From assembly GCF_019458805.1 (NCBI RefSeq), contig NZ_JAIBOA010000002.1, forward strand, positions 62,001 through 126,000: 64,000 nt of DNA, written 5' to 3'. The notes below the pieces were generated by a model, which worked only from the letters and a program-made list of their open reading frames with translations, had not been told where the DNA came from and searched no databases. This document shows, in pieces, positions 57,185 to 64,000 of this stretch (within the stretch, counting starts at the first letter, position 1; the number at the start of each line of letters is the position of its first letter). A program made the position numbers and the translations under genes. Source of the stretch: Actinomadura parmotrematis (GTDB lineage: Bacteria; Actinomycetota; Actinomycetes; Streptosporangiales; Streptosporangiaceae).

Positions 57185-58628
57185 TCCATCCGGCCGCGAG
57201 ACCGGCGACGCCGAGCACGCCGCCCGCCACCACCACCGCGAACAGCGCGAGCTCCGAGCGGGCGAAGACCCGCCGGCCGTTCTCCCGCCTGGTCATCGCG
57301 AACAGGATCGTCCCCAGCGCGTAGACGATGCACGACAGCAGCAGGTAGCTCAGCCCCGCCGCCCACAGCAGGAACACGGTGTAGACGACCGCCGCGCCGG
57401 CCGTCAGCAGGTGACGGCGGCGCGGCGCGCCCGGATCGTCCGCGTACGTCTCGCCCGTCACCGCGAGCTTGAGGGCGTAAGCGGCGGTGAGGAGGTAGGG
57501 GACGAGCGACAGGGAGCTGCAGAACTCCAGCGTGAAGGTGAGGGCGTCGTCGGAGAAGAGGGTCGTCACCAGGACGGCGGTGGTGAGGGCGCTGGTGAGG
57601 ACCAGCGCGGCCGACGGCGCCCCGGCGCCGTTCTGGCGGCGCAGGAAGCGCGGCATGTCCCGGTCCTCGGCGCTGACGAACAGCACCTCGGCGGCCATCA
57701 GCGTCCACGCCAGGTACGCCCCGAGCACGGAGACCACCAGGCCCGCCCCGATGAACGCCCTGCCCCACGAGCCGACCACCGACTCCAGGACGCCGCCCAT
57801 CGACGGCTGGTGCAGATCGGCGAGGTCCGACCGGGGCAGCGTCCCGTACGACAGCAGCGTGACGGAGGCGAACAGCGCGAGGACGCTGACGAACCCGAGG
57901 ACCGTCGCCCGCCCCACGTCCGCGCGGCGCCGGGCGTAGCGCGAGTAGACGCTCGCGCCCTCCACGCCGAGGAACACGAACACCGTCACCAGCATCGTCG
58001 CCCGGACCTGCCCGGCGATCGACGACAGCGAGCGCTCCCCGCCCCAGAAGTTCGCCGCGAACACCCCGGCGTCGAGCGACACCAGCACGACGACCAGGAA
58101 CATCACGATCGGGACGAGCTTGGCCACCGTGACGATCTTGTTGACGGCCGCGGCCTGCTGCACCCCGCGCAGGATCAGCAGCGCGAACGCCCAGACCCCG
58201 ACCGTGGAGGCCGCCACGGCGACCACCGTGTCGCCCGTCCCGAGCGCGGGGAAGAGCGGCGCCAGCGTCGACTTGACCAGCACCCAATAAGACACATTGC
58301 CGACACACGCGCTCGCCCAATACCCGAAAGCCGAGAAGAACCCCGGAAACTCCCCGAATCCGGCTTTCGCATAGGCGTAAACACCCGCGTCCAGTTCGGG
58401 TTTCCGCACGGCGAGGATCTGGAACACGAACGCCAGCATGAGCATGCCGAACCCGGCGATCGCCCAGGCGACGATCGCCCCGAAGACCCCCGTGGCCTGC
58501 GCGAAGTTGCGCGGCAGCGAGAACACGCCCGCCCCGACCATCGACCCCACGACCATGGCCGTCAGAGCCGGCAACGCGAACCTCTTGGCCGACGCGCCCC
58601 GCCCGGCCTCTTCCACCGTCACCACCAC
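57174..58628 (-). CDS. APC-superfamily amino acid permease/antiporter (ArcD/AdiC-like)
   Basis: A 484-aa membrane protein with about 12 helices. The first helix carries ALTAMVVGSMVGAGVFSLPRN, with the APC substrate-binding GSMVGAG; later FLGVEGASVYSRYARRRADVG and CSSLSLVPYLLTAAYALK are typical of arginine-ornithine or basic amino acid antiporters. GTG 58628 (of three tandem GTGs) follows GGAGCGGGG. Some of its codons near 58290-58380 are less GC-rich than surroundings. Convergent with the hydrolase gene; possible Lrp-type control. Confidence 0.9.
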   Translation of the reverse strand: MVVTVEEAGRGASAKRFALPALTAMVVGSMVGAGVFSLPRNFAQATGVFGAIVAWAIAGFGMLMLAFVFQILAVRKPELDAGVYAYAKAGFGEFPGFFSAFGYWASACVGNVSYWVLVKSTLAPLFPALGTGDTVVAVAASTVGVWAFALLILRGVQQAAAVNKIVTVAKLVPIVMFLVVVLVSLDAGVFAANFWGGERSLSSIAGQVRATMLVTVFVFLGVEGASVYSRYARRRADVGRATVLGFVSVLALFASVTLLSYGTLPRSDLADLHQPSMGGVLESVVGSWGRAFIGAGLVVSVLGAYLAWTLMAAEVLFVSAEDRDMPRFLRRQNGAGAPSAALVLTSALTTAVLVTTLFSDDALTFTLEFCSSLSLVPYLLTAAYALKLAVTGETYADDPGAPRRRHLLTAGAAVVYTVFLLWAAGLSYLLLSCIVYALGTILFAMTRRENGRRVFARSELALFAVVVAGGVLGVAGLAAGWITL

Positions 58629-58844
58629 GATCCCCGCTCCAGCATTTCCGGAGACCTTCCACCGCCGCACCCCCGAAAACGCCGCCCCCACCGAATTGGC
58701 CAACGAATTAACCCCGATGACCCCCCATTGAAACCGGACGTCGGCCGCAGCGGTCCCGGCCCGAAGCCGGCCCTTCCCGCTTGCCGAGGCGAAAGGCCGT
58801 GGGCAGCATGTCGTCTACGGCCCGCTTCCCCCGTAAGGAACGCT

Positions 58845-60080
58845 TTGACCTCCTCTCCCGCCTTCCCTCTGGAACCCACGCCGATCCATGTGCCCGACGC
58901 GGTCCTCGACGACCTGCGCGCCCGGCTCGCACTGACCCGCCCGCCGCTGGACGAGGGGAACGAGGACTGGTCCTACGGCGTCCCGGCCGGCTACTTGAAC
59001 GGGCTGGTCGCCTACTGGCGGGACGGCTACGACTGGCGCAAGGCCGAGGCCGCCATCAACGCCCACGAGCACTACCGGGTGAGCGTCGCCGGCGTCCCGG
59101 TGCACTTCATGCGCGAGCCGGGCCGCGGCTCCCGCCCGATCCCGCTGATCCTCACCCACGGCTGGCCGTGGACGTTCTGGCACTGGTCGAAGGTGATCGG
59201 CCCGCTCGCCGACCCGGCCGCCTTCGGCGGCGACCCCGCCGACGCGTTCGACGTCATCGTGCCGTCCCTGCCCGGCTTCGGCTTCCCCGGCCCGCTCACC
59301 GGCTTCCCGGACGTCAACTTCTGGAAGGTCGCCGACCTCTGGCACACCCTGATGACCGAGACGCTGGGATACGCGAAATACGCCGCCGGGGGCTGCGACA
59401 TCGGCGGGATCGTCTCCAGCCAGCTCGGCCACAAGTACGCCGACGAGCTGTACGGCGTCCACATCGGCTCCGGCCTGCCGCTCGACTTCTTCAACGGCCC
59501 CCGCGCCTGGGACCTCGCCCGCAACCGGCCCCTCACCGACGACCAGCCCGCCGACGTCCGCGCCCGCATCATCGAGCTGGACCACCGCTCGGCGTCCCAC
59601 CTCGCCGTGCACACGCTCGACGGCGCCACCCTGGCGCACGGGCTGAGCGACTCGCCCGCCGGGCTGCTCGCCTGGCTGCTGGAGCGCTGGAACGCCTGGA
59701 GCGACAACGGCGGCGACGTCGAGTCCGTGTTCAGCAGGGACGACCTGCTCACCCACGCCACGATCTACTGGGCGAACAACTCCATCGCCACCTCGATGCG
59801 CTACTACGCCAACGCCAACCGCCACCCCTGGACCCCCGCCCACGACCGCACCCCGGTCGTGCAGGCCCCGGTCGGCCTCACCTTCGTCACCTACGAGAAC
59901 CCGCCCGGCATCCACACCGCCGCCGACCGCGTCCAGGCGTTCGAGTCCGGCCCGCAGGCCACCTGGTTCAACCACGTCAACGTCAACGCCCACGACCACG
60001 GCGGCCACTTCATCCCCTGGGAGAACCCCGACGCCTGGATCACCGACCTCCGCCGCACCTTCCACACCCGCAGACCCTGA
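58845..60080 (+). CDS. Epoxide hydrolase (EHN-domain alpha/beta hydrolase)
   Basis: A 411-aa protein. The N-terminal EHN region (about 8-115) has IHVPDAVLDDLRARLALTRPP and GYDWRKAEAAINAHEHY. The hydrolase core has the oxyanion motif LTHGWPWTFWHW, the nucleophile Asp in AAGGCDIGGIVSS (a GxDxG elbow), tyrosines in the cap for epoxide polarisation, and the His in HDHGGHFIPWENPD. It converts epoxides to diols; substrate unknown. TTG 58845 follows AAGGAA with five bases spacing; no ATG gives the family N-terminus. The third 102-bp palindrome lies 16 bp downstream. Confidence 0.9.
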   Translation: MTSSPAFPLEPTPIHVPDAVLDDLRARLALTRPPLDEGNEDWSYGVPAGYLNGLVAYWRDGYDWRKAEAAINAHEHYRVSVAGVPVHFMREPGRGSRPIPLILTHGWPWTFWHWSKVIGPLADPAAFGGDPADAFDVIVPSLPGFGFPGPLTGFPDVNFWKVADLWHTLMTETLGYAKYAAGGCDIGGIVSSQLGHKYADELYGVHIGSGLPLDFFNGPRAWDLARNRPLTDDQPADVRARIIELDHRSASHLAVHTLDGATLAHGLSDSPAGLLAWLLERWNAWSDNGGDVESVFSRDDLLTHATIYWANNSIATSMRYYANANRHPWTPAHDRTPVVQAPVGLTFVTYENPPGIHTAADRVQAFESGPQATWFNHVNVNAHDHGGHFIPWENPDAWITDLRRTFHTRRP

Positions 60081-60096
60081 GCCCTCAGGATGGCGA

Positions 60097-60198
60097 TGAC
60101 CACCCGGTCACCACTCGTTGAGATGCGGCGTGTTGCGCACTTTCGATCTTGGAAATGCCCAACACGCCGCATCTCAACATCCGATGACCAGGCGGTCA
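60097..60198. repeat. 102-bp nested palindromic element, copy 3
   Basis: Outer palindromes TGACCACCCGGTCA (60097-60110) and TGACCAGGCGGTCA (60185-60198). Inner arms 60117-60138 and 60157-60178 pair over 22 bp with one mismatch (core GTTGAGATGCGGCGTGTTG), 6-bp spacers, 18-bp centre with partial TTTC/GAAA pairing. The layout is base-for-base the same length as copies at 1483 and 32277. It lies between the convergent epoxide hydrolase and DUF397 genes, at the 3' end of both. Confidence 0.9.
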
Positions 60199-60272
60199 TG
60201 GACGGTGGTGCCCATCGGGCGGGCCGGGTGGATCACCACACCGCCGGCCGACCCCGCCCGATACCCAGCCGG

Positions 60273-60461
60273 TCAAGAAGCGAGATCGCCGCGCTTCACA
60301 GCCCGCAGGAGGCGGTCGAAGATCGCCCGGTCGAACTCCAGGCGCGGACCGGCAGGATTCCTGGAATCCCGGACTCCCACACCAGAGGCGAGATCCGCCA
60401 ACTCCACACAGGCGTCATCGTTCAAGCCGCCGCTGTGGGAACTCTTACGCCAATTGATCAT
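60273..60461 (-). CDS. DUF397 protein
   Basis: A 62-aa protein with the family pattern: INWRKSSHSGGLNDDACVEL at the N-terminus, VGVRDSRNPAGPRLEFDRA and an aromatic/hydrophobic end. DUF397 proteins are small partners of an XRE regulator in actinobacteria, often with growth-inhibitory or developmental effects, and some pairs behave like toxin-antitoxin systems. Its start overlaps the 3' end of the XRE gene by 17 bp. Confidence 0.92.
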   Translation of the reverse strand: MINWRKSSHSGGLNDDACVELADLASGVGVRDSRNPAGPRLEFDRAIFDRLLRAVKRGDLAS

Positions 60462-61269
60462 CGAATTTCCTCACCGCGCTCTGGATCAGCTCGATCGAGG
60501 CGTCACGCGACAGAGCCAGCGCCCCGATTTGATCGAACCGTATCCCCAAAGTCGAGACTTCGGCAGTGTCCTCGATCAGCCGCCCACCGATCTGCGCAGC
60601 CGCGTAGGCCACCCGGCGATCGCCGACACGATAGAGCTGAAAGGAACCGTCATGACCGGGATGGGGCCCGGTCTCACGCGTGACGACCCGAACGGAGAAG
60701 CGGGGATTCTTCATCACATCGATCATCTGCCGGAGCTGCTCACGCATGACCTGCGGACCGCCGACGGGCAGCTCCAGCACTTCCTGATCAAGCAGAATCC
60801 ACAGGTAGGGCCCGTCCTCCCGCTGAAGGATCTTCTGCCGTTTCGCGCGGGCCCTGCTCTCCGCCTCCACCTCGCGGTTGCGACCCGCCGCCCATAGCAG
60901 CGCCTGGGAGTAACCCGCGGTCTGCAGCAGTACGGGGACCGTCTTGCCGTGATAAGCCCTGATCTCCGACGCGGCCTCTTCGTACTGGAGGAACTGGCGG
61001 AACCAATCAGGCTCGTGTCCCGTTCGGGCGTACCACGCCAGGCGCTCGAAGTGGCCTCCCGTGCTCCAGGCGGAGTCGAGGAGTTTCAACTGGTCTTGCT
61101 TGGGCTTGAGCCTGCCCGCCTCCCAGTTGGATACAGTGCCGCGCGTCGCTTTGACGATCAGGCCGACCTGCGCCAGCGAAAGCCCCCGTTGAGTACGGTA
61201 AAACCACAGATCGAAGGCCATCCAGGACCACATCGACGCCTTCGGATCGATCATTTCCCTGGCACTCAT
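60445..61269 (-). CDS. XRE-family regulator with DUF5753 domain
   Basis: A 274-aa protein. N-terminal HTH_31/XRE domain: LWFYRTQRGLSLAQVGLIVK and TRGTVSNWEAGRLKP. The DUF5753 domain (about 95-265) includes VPVLLQTAGYSQALL, LDQEVLELPVGGPQVMREQLRQM, SVRVVTRETGPHPGHDGSF and ALSRDASIELIQSAVRKF. It pairs with the overlapping DUF397 gene and is divergent from an ATP-binding protein gene, the usual triad. Lower GC at many codons than its neighbours hints at transfer. ATG 61269 is used; GTG 61305 is in frame. Confidence 0.9.
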   Translation of the reverse strand: MSAREMIDPKASMWSWMAFDLWFYRTQRGLSLAQVGLIVKATRGTVSNWEAGRLKPKQDQLKLLDSAWSTGGHFERLAWYARTGHEPDWFRQFLQYEEAASEIRAYHGKTVPVLLQTAGYSQALLWAAGRNREVEAESRARAKRQKILQREDGPYLWILLDQEVLELPVGGPQVMREQLRQMIDVMKNPRFSVRVVTRETGPHPGHDGSFQLYRVGDRRVAYAAAQIGGRLIEDTAEVSTLGIRFDQIGALALSRDASIELIQSAVRKFDDQLA

Positions 61270-61369
61270 GCCGCCCACTGGTGTCTCGGATGTTTCCAGA
61301 TACACGCCAGGTTATGGGACGCCTACGGAAAGTGGTGGCAAGTTCACCGACTTCCCAGGGCGGCACATC

Positions 61370-61795
61370 ATGAACGCTCACGACCACGCTCCCGCAGCTC
61401 AGCCGGCCGCGATCTCCGCCGAGATCCGCATGAATCTGCTCGCCGAGCCCTCGTCGGTGGTACTGGCGCGCGAGCTCGTGCGCTACTCCCTGACCCACTG
61501 GGAGATCGGCCGGTGCGACGTGCAGGACGCCATGCTCGTGATGAGCGAGATCGTCACCAACGCCGTCGCCGCCGCGCGCGGCCGTCGGATCCGCCTGCGC
61601 TGCGCGCTGCACAACGGCGCGCCGCTGCTGGAGTGCTGGGATCCCTCGCCCGCCCGCCCCGAGGCTCGTCCGGCCTCGGACACCGCCGAGAACGGCCGCG
61701 GCCTCGCCATCATCGCCGCGTACGCCAAGGAGTGCGGCGTCCGTCCCTCGGCCACTGCTCAGGGCAAGGTCGTCTGGGCCTTGATGTCGGCCTGA
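61370..61795 (+). CDS. RsbW-like ATP-binding protein (HATPase_c_2)
   Basis: A 141-aa GHKL ATPase domain protein. N-box: AMLVMSEIVTNAVAAARG; G-box: ECWDPSPARPEARP and ENGRGLAIIAAYAKECG. Such short ATPases act as anti-sigma-like serine kinases or regulators and often neighbour XRE-DUF397 pairs. ATG 61370 follows AGGGCGG. Divergent from the XRE gene with a 100-bp shared promoter region. Confidence 0.9.
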   Translation: MNAHDHAPAAQPAAISAEIRMNLLAEPSSVVLARELVRYSLTHWEIGRCDVQDAMLVMSEIVTNAVAAARGRRIRLRCALHNGAPLLECWDPSPARPEARPASDTAENGRGLAIIAAYAKECGVRPSATAQGKVVWALMSA

Positions 61796-61812
61796 CGTCG
61801 GCGGCGGCCCGG

Positions 61813-63138
61813 TTAAACGGAGCGGACGTCGCCCAGGACGCCCGCGAGTTCGCGGGCGCCGGCGACGCCGCGGTGGTCGCGGACCAGCCGGGTGGCCTCG
61901 CGTCGGATCGCCGAGCGGCCGTTGACCTCTGCGGGGGCGTGCCGGTGCGCCGCGAGCAGGTGGGTGACGGCCGCCTCATGGCGGCCGCCGAGCACCAGCG
62001 CCCGTGCGGTGTCGGTGTGCATCCGCGCCCGCCGCTCGGGCGTGCTGAACATCGATGCGCGCAGCGGGCGCGCGGCCGCCAATGCCGCGCCGGCATCGCC
62101 GAGCGCCCACTGCACGCCGACCAGGTACAACCGGACCTGCGCCGCGGAAATGGGGGTCCGCCGCCCGGCCAGCGCCACGGCAGGCAGCCCCCGTGCCGCC
62201 TGCGCGGCCTCGTCCAGCAGGGCGACCGCGTCGTCGCCCTTGCCGTCCTGGGCGGCGGTGTAGGCGCAGGTCGCGAGCATCTGCGCGTACGCGCCGCGCT
62301 CGGCCCCGGTGCGCAGGCCGGTCCGCTCGACCTGCGCCGCCGCCCGCAGCATGATCCGCTGCGCGAGCGGGGTGCGTCCCTGGTGGCGCAGCACCACGCA
62401 CCGGGCGCGGGCCGCCCAGGCGGCGGCGACCGCGTCGCCGGACCGCTCGGCGAATCCCACCGCCCGGTCGGCGGCCAGCTGCGATGGCGCGGCGGCGCCG
62501 ACCTTGTCGAGCGTCTCGGCCGCCAGGTCGTAGGCGCCGGCCGCCGCCGCGAGGTCCTCGGGACCGCCGCGCTCGTCGGCCGTGCGGTGCGCGAGCGCGA
62601 GCAGATCCGGCAGCTCCACCAGCAGCTCGGGCACGGCCCCCTGGTCCCATCGCGCACGCGCCGCCGCCAGGCGCGCGGCGACCAGCCGCGGCGACGCCGG
62701 TCCGTCGAGATCGGGCATGAGCAGCAACGTTTCGTCCAGGCGGGAGAGCAGGCCGGCGGGCACCACCAGCCCGCCCACGGTCAGCCCCGCGGTCAGCAGC
62801 GTGCGACGGCGCATCGGATCGTCTCCCCCCGGCACGGCGGCCTCCTGTGAGACCACCGTAACCGTGGACCGGATCTCCAGCCCGAACAAGGCCCCGAAGA
62901 CGTCCTCGGGCATGTCGAGCACGTCGGCCACCGCCCGCAGCCGTCCTAGATCCAGAGTGGCGTGGGCGCCGGTCTCCACCCGGCTCACCGTCGACCGCGA
63001 GTACCCGGCCGCCGCGGCGAGCTCCGCCTGCGTCCGCCCCTGCCTCTCGCGGGCCAGCCGCACCGCCCGCCCGAAATCGCCGGCGCGTACCGCGGCCTGC
63101 ACCGGCGCCGACGTCCAGAAGGGGTCGGGACGGTTCAT
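61813..63138 (-). CDS. XRE regulator with C-terminal TPR-like helical repeats
   Basis: A 441-aa protein. XRE helix-turn-helix near residues 22-80 (RLARERQGRTQAELAAAAGYSRSTVSRVETGAHATLDLGRL). A Tat-like/hydrophobic stretch RRRTLLTAGLTVGGLVVPAG at about 118-137 is followed by helical repeats to the end (DLAAAAGAYDLAAETLDKVG, AQMLATCAYTAAQDGKGDDAVAL, VQWALGDAGAALAAARPLR). This form is common in actinomycetes and may sense peptides or nucleotides through the repeats. ATG 63138 follows GGGGAGG. A perfect dyad at 63213-63244 lies upstream. Confidence 0.85.
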   Translation of the reverse strand: MNRPDPFWTSAPVQAAVRAGDFGRAVRLARERQGRTQAELAAAAGYSRSTVSRVETGAHATLDLGRLRAVADVLDMPEDVFGALFGLEIRSTVTVVSQEAAVPGGDDPMRRRTLLTAGLTVGGLVVPAGLLSRLDETLLLMPDLDGPASPRLVAARLAAARARWDQGAVPELLVELPDLLALAHRTADERGGPEDLAAAAGAYDLAAETLDKVGAAAPSQLAADRAVGFAERSGDAVAAAWAARARCVVLRHQGRTPLAQRIMLRAAAQVERTGLRTGAERGAYAQMLATCAYTAAQDGKGDDAVALLDEAAQAARGLPAVALAGRRTPISAAQVRLYLVGVQWALGDAGAALAAARPLRASMFSTPERRARMHTDTARALVLGGRHEAAVTHLLAAHRHAPAEVNGRSAIRREATRLVRDHRGVAGARELAGVLGDVRSV

Positions 63139-63212
63139 CTGCGCCTCCCCGGACGCGGCGGAGAATCCCGTCACCACGCTACGGGCCCGGCACGCCCCCG
63201 CCCAGGGAAGTG

Positions 63213-63244
63213 TGCAGTATCCGCACATCCGTGCGGATACTGCA
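63213..63244. promoter_or_regulatory. Perfect 14-bp inverted repeat with 4-bp spacer, candidate XRE operator
   Basis: TGCAGTATCCGCAC, spacer ATCC, then its exact reverse complement. It is centred between the divergent XRE-TPR gene (start 63138) and a 49-codon ORF (start 63314), about 75 bp from each start. It is most likely the binding site of the XRE regulator. Confidence 0.7.
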
Positions 63245-63313
63245 CCGCAGCCGCGTCCCGGGCCGACCGCCGGTTCTCCTGGTGAGACACATCGCTGAGT
63301 ACAGGGAGAGCCC

Positions 63314-63463
63314 ATGACCGCCGGCAGGAAACCATCGGGAGCGTTCAGCGGCCCCGACGACGAGGACGCCGCGCCGCCTCCGGCCGAGCACGGGCATCTC
63401 CCCGCCGGCCGTCCCCAACGCGTCCCCGACGCGGACGCGCCCGACGACACGAAGGCCCCCTGA
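63314..63463 (+). CDS. Short acidic Pro/Asp-rich protein, unknown function
   Basis: A 49-aa protein from ATG 63314 to TGA 63463, preceded by GGGAGAGCCC. It begins MTAGRKPSGAFSG and continues with acidic, Pro-rich sequence (PDDEDAAPPPAEHGHLPAG, VPDADAPDDTKAP). No cysteine, no membrane segment, no recognisable family. Third codon positions are strongly GC, as in real genes here. It faces the XRE-TPR gene across the perfect dyad, so it is probably that regulator's target; such pairs in actinomycetes can include small signalling or developmental peptides, which is only inference. Confidence 0.55.
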   Translation: MTAGRKPSGAFSGPDDEDAAPPPAEHGHLPAGRPQRVPDADAPDDTKAP

Positions 63464-63555
63464 CGTCGCCCTAGGAGGCAGCCGAACCGTGCGAAAGGGA
63501 CGTGATGGCGGCTATAACATCGGGCGGTCGGGGCGGTGGGTCGGTGGAGGCGGGC

Positions 63556-64000
63556 ATGGCGGTGGGCGAGGAGTTCGGGCGGCTGGGGTCGGGGGAGGTC
63601 GTGCGGCGGTTCACGTTGGAGAACGCGGCCGGGCTGCGGGTGCGGGTGTTGACGTACGGGGCCGCGGTGCAGTCGCTCGAGGTGCCCGGGGCGGACGGGG
63701 AGAGCGTCGACGTCGTGCTCGGGTACGGGACGTTGGACGAGTACGTCGCCGGGTCCTCCTACTTCGGGGCGACGGTCGGCCGGTACGCCAACCGCATCGC
63801 GGGCGGGCGGTTCGAGCTGGACGGGCGGGAGTACCGGCTGCACCGCAACGAGCCGGCGGCGAGCCTGCACGGGGGGCGGGAGGGGTTCGACAAGAAGGTG
63901 TGGGAGGTCGCGGAGGCCACTGACGATTCGCTCACCCTCACTTACCTCAGCCCGGACGGGGAGGAGGGCTACCCCGGCGCCGTCGAGGTCCATGTGACGT
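63556..64000 (+). CDS. Aldose 1-epimerase (galactose mutarotase-like), 5' part
   Basis: The first 148 residues of a mutarotase, cut by the window end. Family features: FTLENAAGLRVRVLTYGAAV, VLGYGTLDEY, SYFGATVGRYANRIAGG with the conserved Asn-Arg, and SLHGGREGFDKKVWEV with the catalytic His. It interconverts alpha and beta anomers of sugars. ATG 63556 follows GGAGGCGGGC; an in-frame ATG at 63505 behind AAAGGGA is equally well supplied, and would add 17 residues. Confidence 0.9.
   Translation, partial: MAVGEEFGRLGSGEVVRRFTLENAAGLRVRVLTYGAAVQSLEVPGADGESVDVVLGYGTLDEYVAGSSYFGATVGRYANRIAGGRFELDGREYRLHRNEPAASLHGGREGFDKKVWEVAEATDDSLTLTYLSPDGEEGYPGAVEVHVT

Noticed and set aside
56541..58844. Long upstream extension of the epoxide hydrolase frame
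   Set aside because: It overlaps the RBBP9-like and APC permease genes in other frames; the TTG at 58845 with its own ribosome-binding site is the plausible start.
60090..60683. Plus-strand frame starting in the third palindrome (VEMRRV peptide)
   Set aside because: Antisense to DUF397 and XRE genes; the peptide similarity to the other copies follows from the repeated DNA.
1..64000. tRNA or rRNA genes, transposase genes, prophage
   Set aside because: I found no tRNA-like cloverleaf, rRNA-like stretch, transposase motif or phage structural gene while reading both strands; a covariance-model scan would be decisive.

Overview
The window is very GC-rich (about 72-75% by eye), with GC-loaded third codon positions, frequent GTG/TTG starts and 4-nt GTGA/ATGA gene overlaps. 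The gene families are those of a filamentous actinomycete: a SigE/RseA/HtrA/TatB block, SigK/RskA, a DUF3117 protein, XRE-DUF397 pairs, DUF574 methyltransferases and an Rv0885/FprB-like pair. A Thermomonosporaceae genome such as Actinomadura fits best, but that is inference. No rRNA, tRNA, CRISPR array, transposase or PKS/NRPS gene was seen.

Layout. 1-3150: two convergent TetR-family regulators separated by a degenerate repeat field, a RecB-like nuclease and a 69-bp tandem repeat. 3.1-9.9 kb: MBL, PHP and zinc-ribbon proteins, then an NAD-salvage operon (NUDIX-pnuC-nadR), a CPBP membrane protease and a CitE-like lyase. 9.9-21.7 kb: an ECF41 sigma factor beside an internally deleted carboxymuconolactone decarboxylase, followed by the conserved actinobacterial stress block (MgtE_N/CBS protein, DUF1003, mrp, tatB, htrA, rseB-like, rseA-like, sigE, O-methyltransferase). 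21.7-27.2 kb: a sigK-rskA-fasciclin-sulfite-oxidase-like operon, pepA and a DUF3117 gene. 28.2-32.4 kb: a light-response module (TudS/YbgA-like protein, ECF sigma, B12-binding MerR photoreceptor, photolyase). 32.4-39.9 kb: an ABC-FtsX exporter, tag, SRPBCC, USP, LOG and SMI1 genes.

40.0-45.6 kb is a six-gene minus-strand operon: PLP decarboxylase, ANL-superfamily ligase and four divergent paralogues that resemble the PixA/AidA inclusion-body family. This looks like an uncharacterised accessory system. 46-51 kb: FprB and AurF-like genes with a TetR regulator, then a GT-C glycosyltransferase. 51-60 kb: a P450 flanked by two DUF574 methyltransferases, a second LOG protein, regulators, an APC permease and an epoxide hydrolase. 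60-64 kb: an XRE/DUF397/HATPase triad, an XRE-TPR regulator with a perfect 32-bp candidate operator facing a 49-aa ORF, and the start of an aldose epimerase gene.

The most striking non-coding signal is a family of three 102-bp nested palindromes (1483-1584, 32277-32378, 60097-60198). All three share the architecture 14+6+22+18+22+6+14 with compensatory changes in the stems, and all lie just past gene 3' ends. Three unrelated minisatellites (25/116-bp, 69-bp and 13-bp units) also occur in gene-free gaps.
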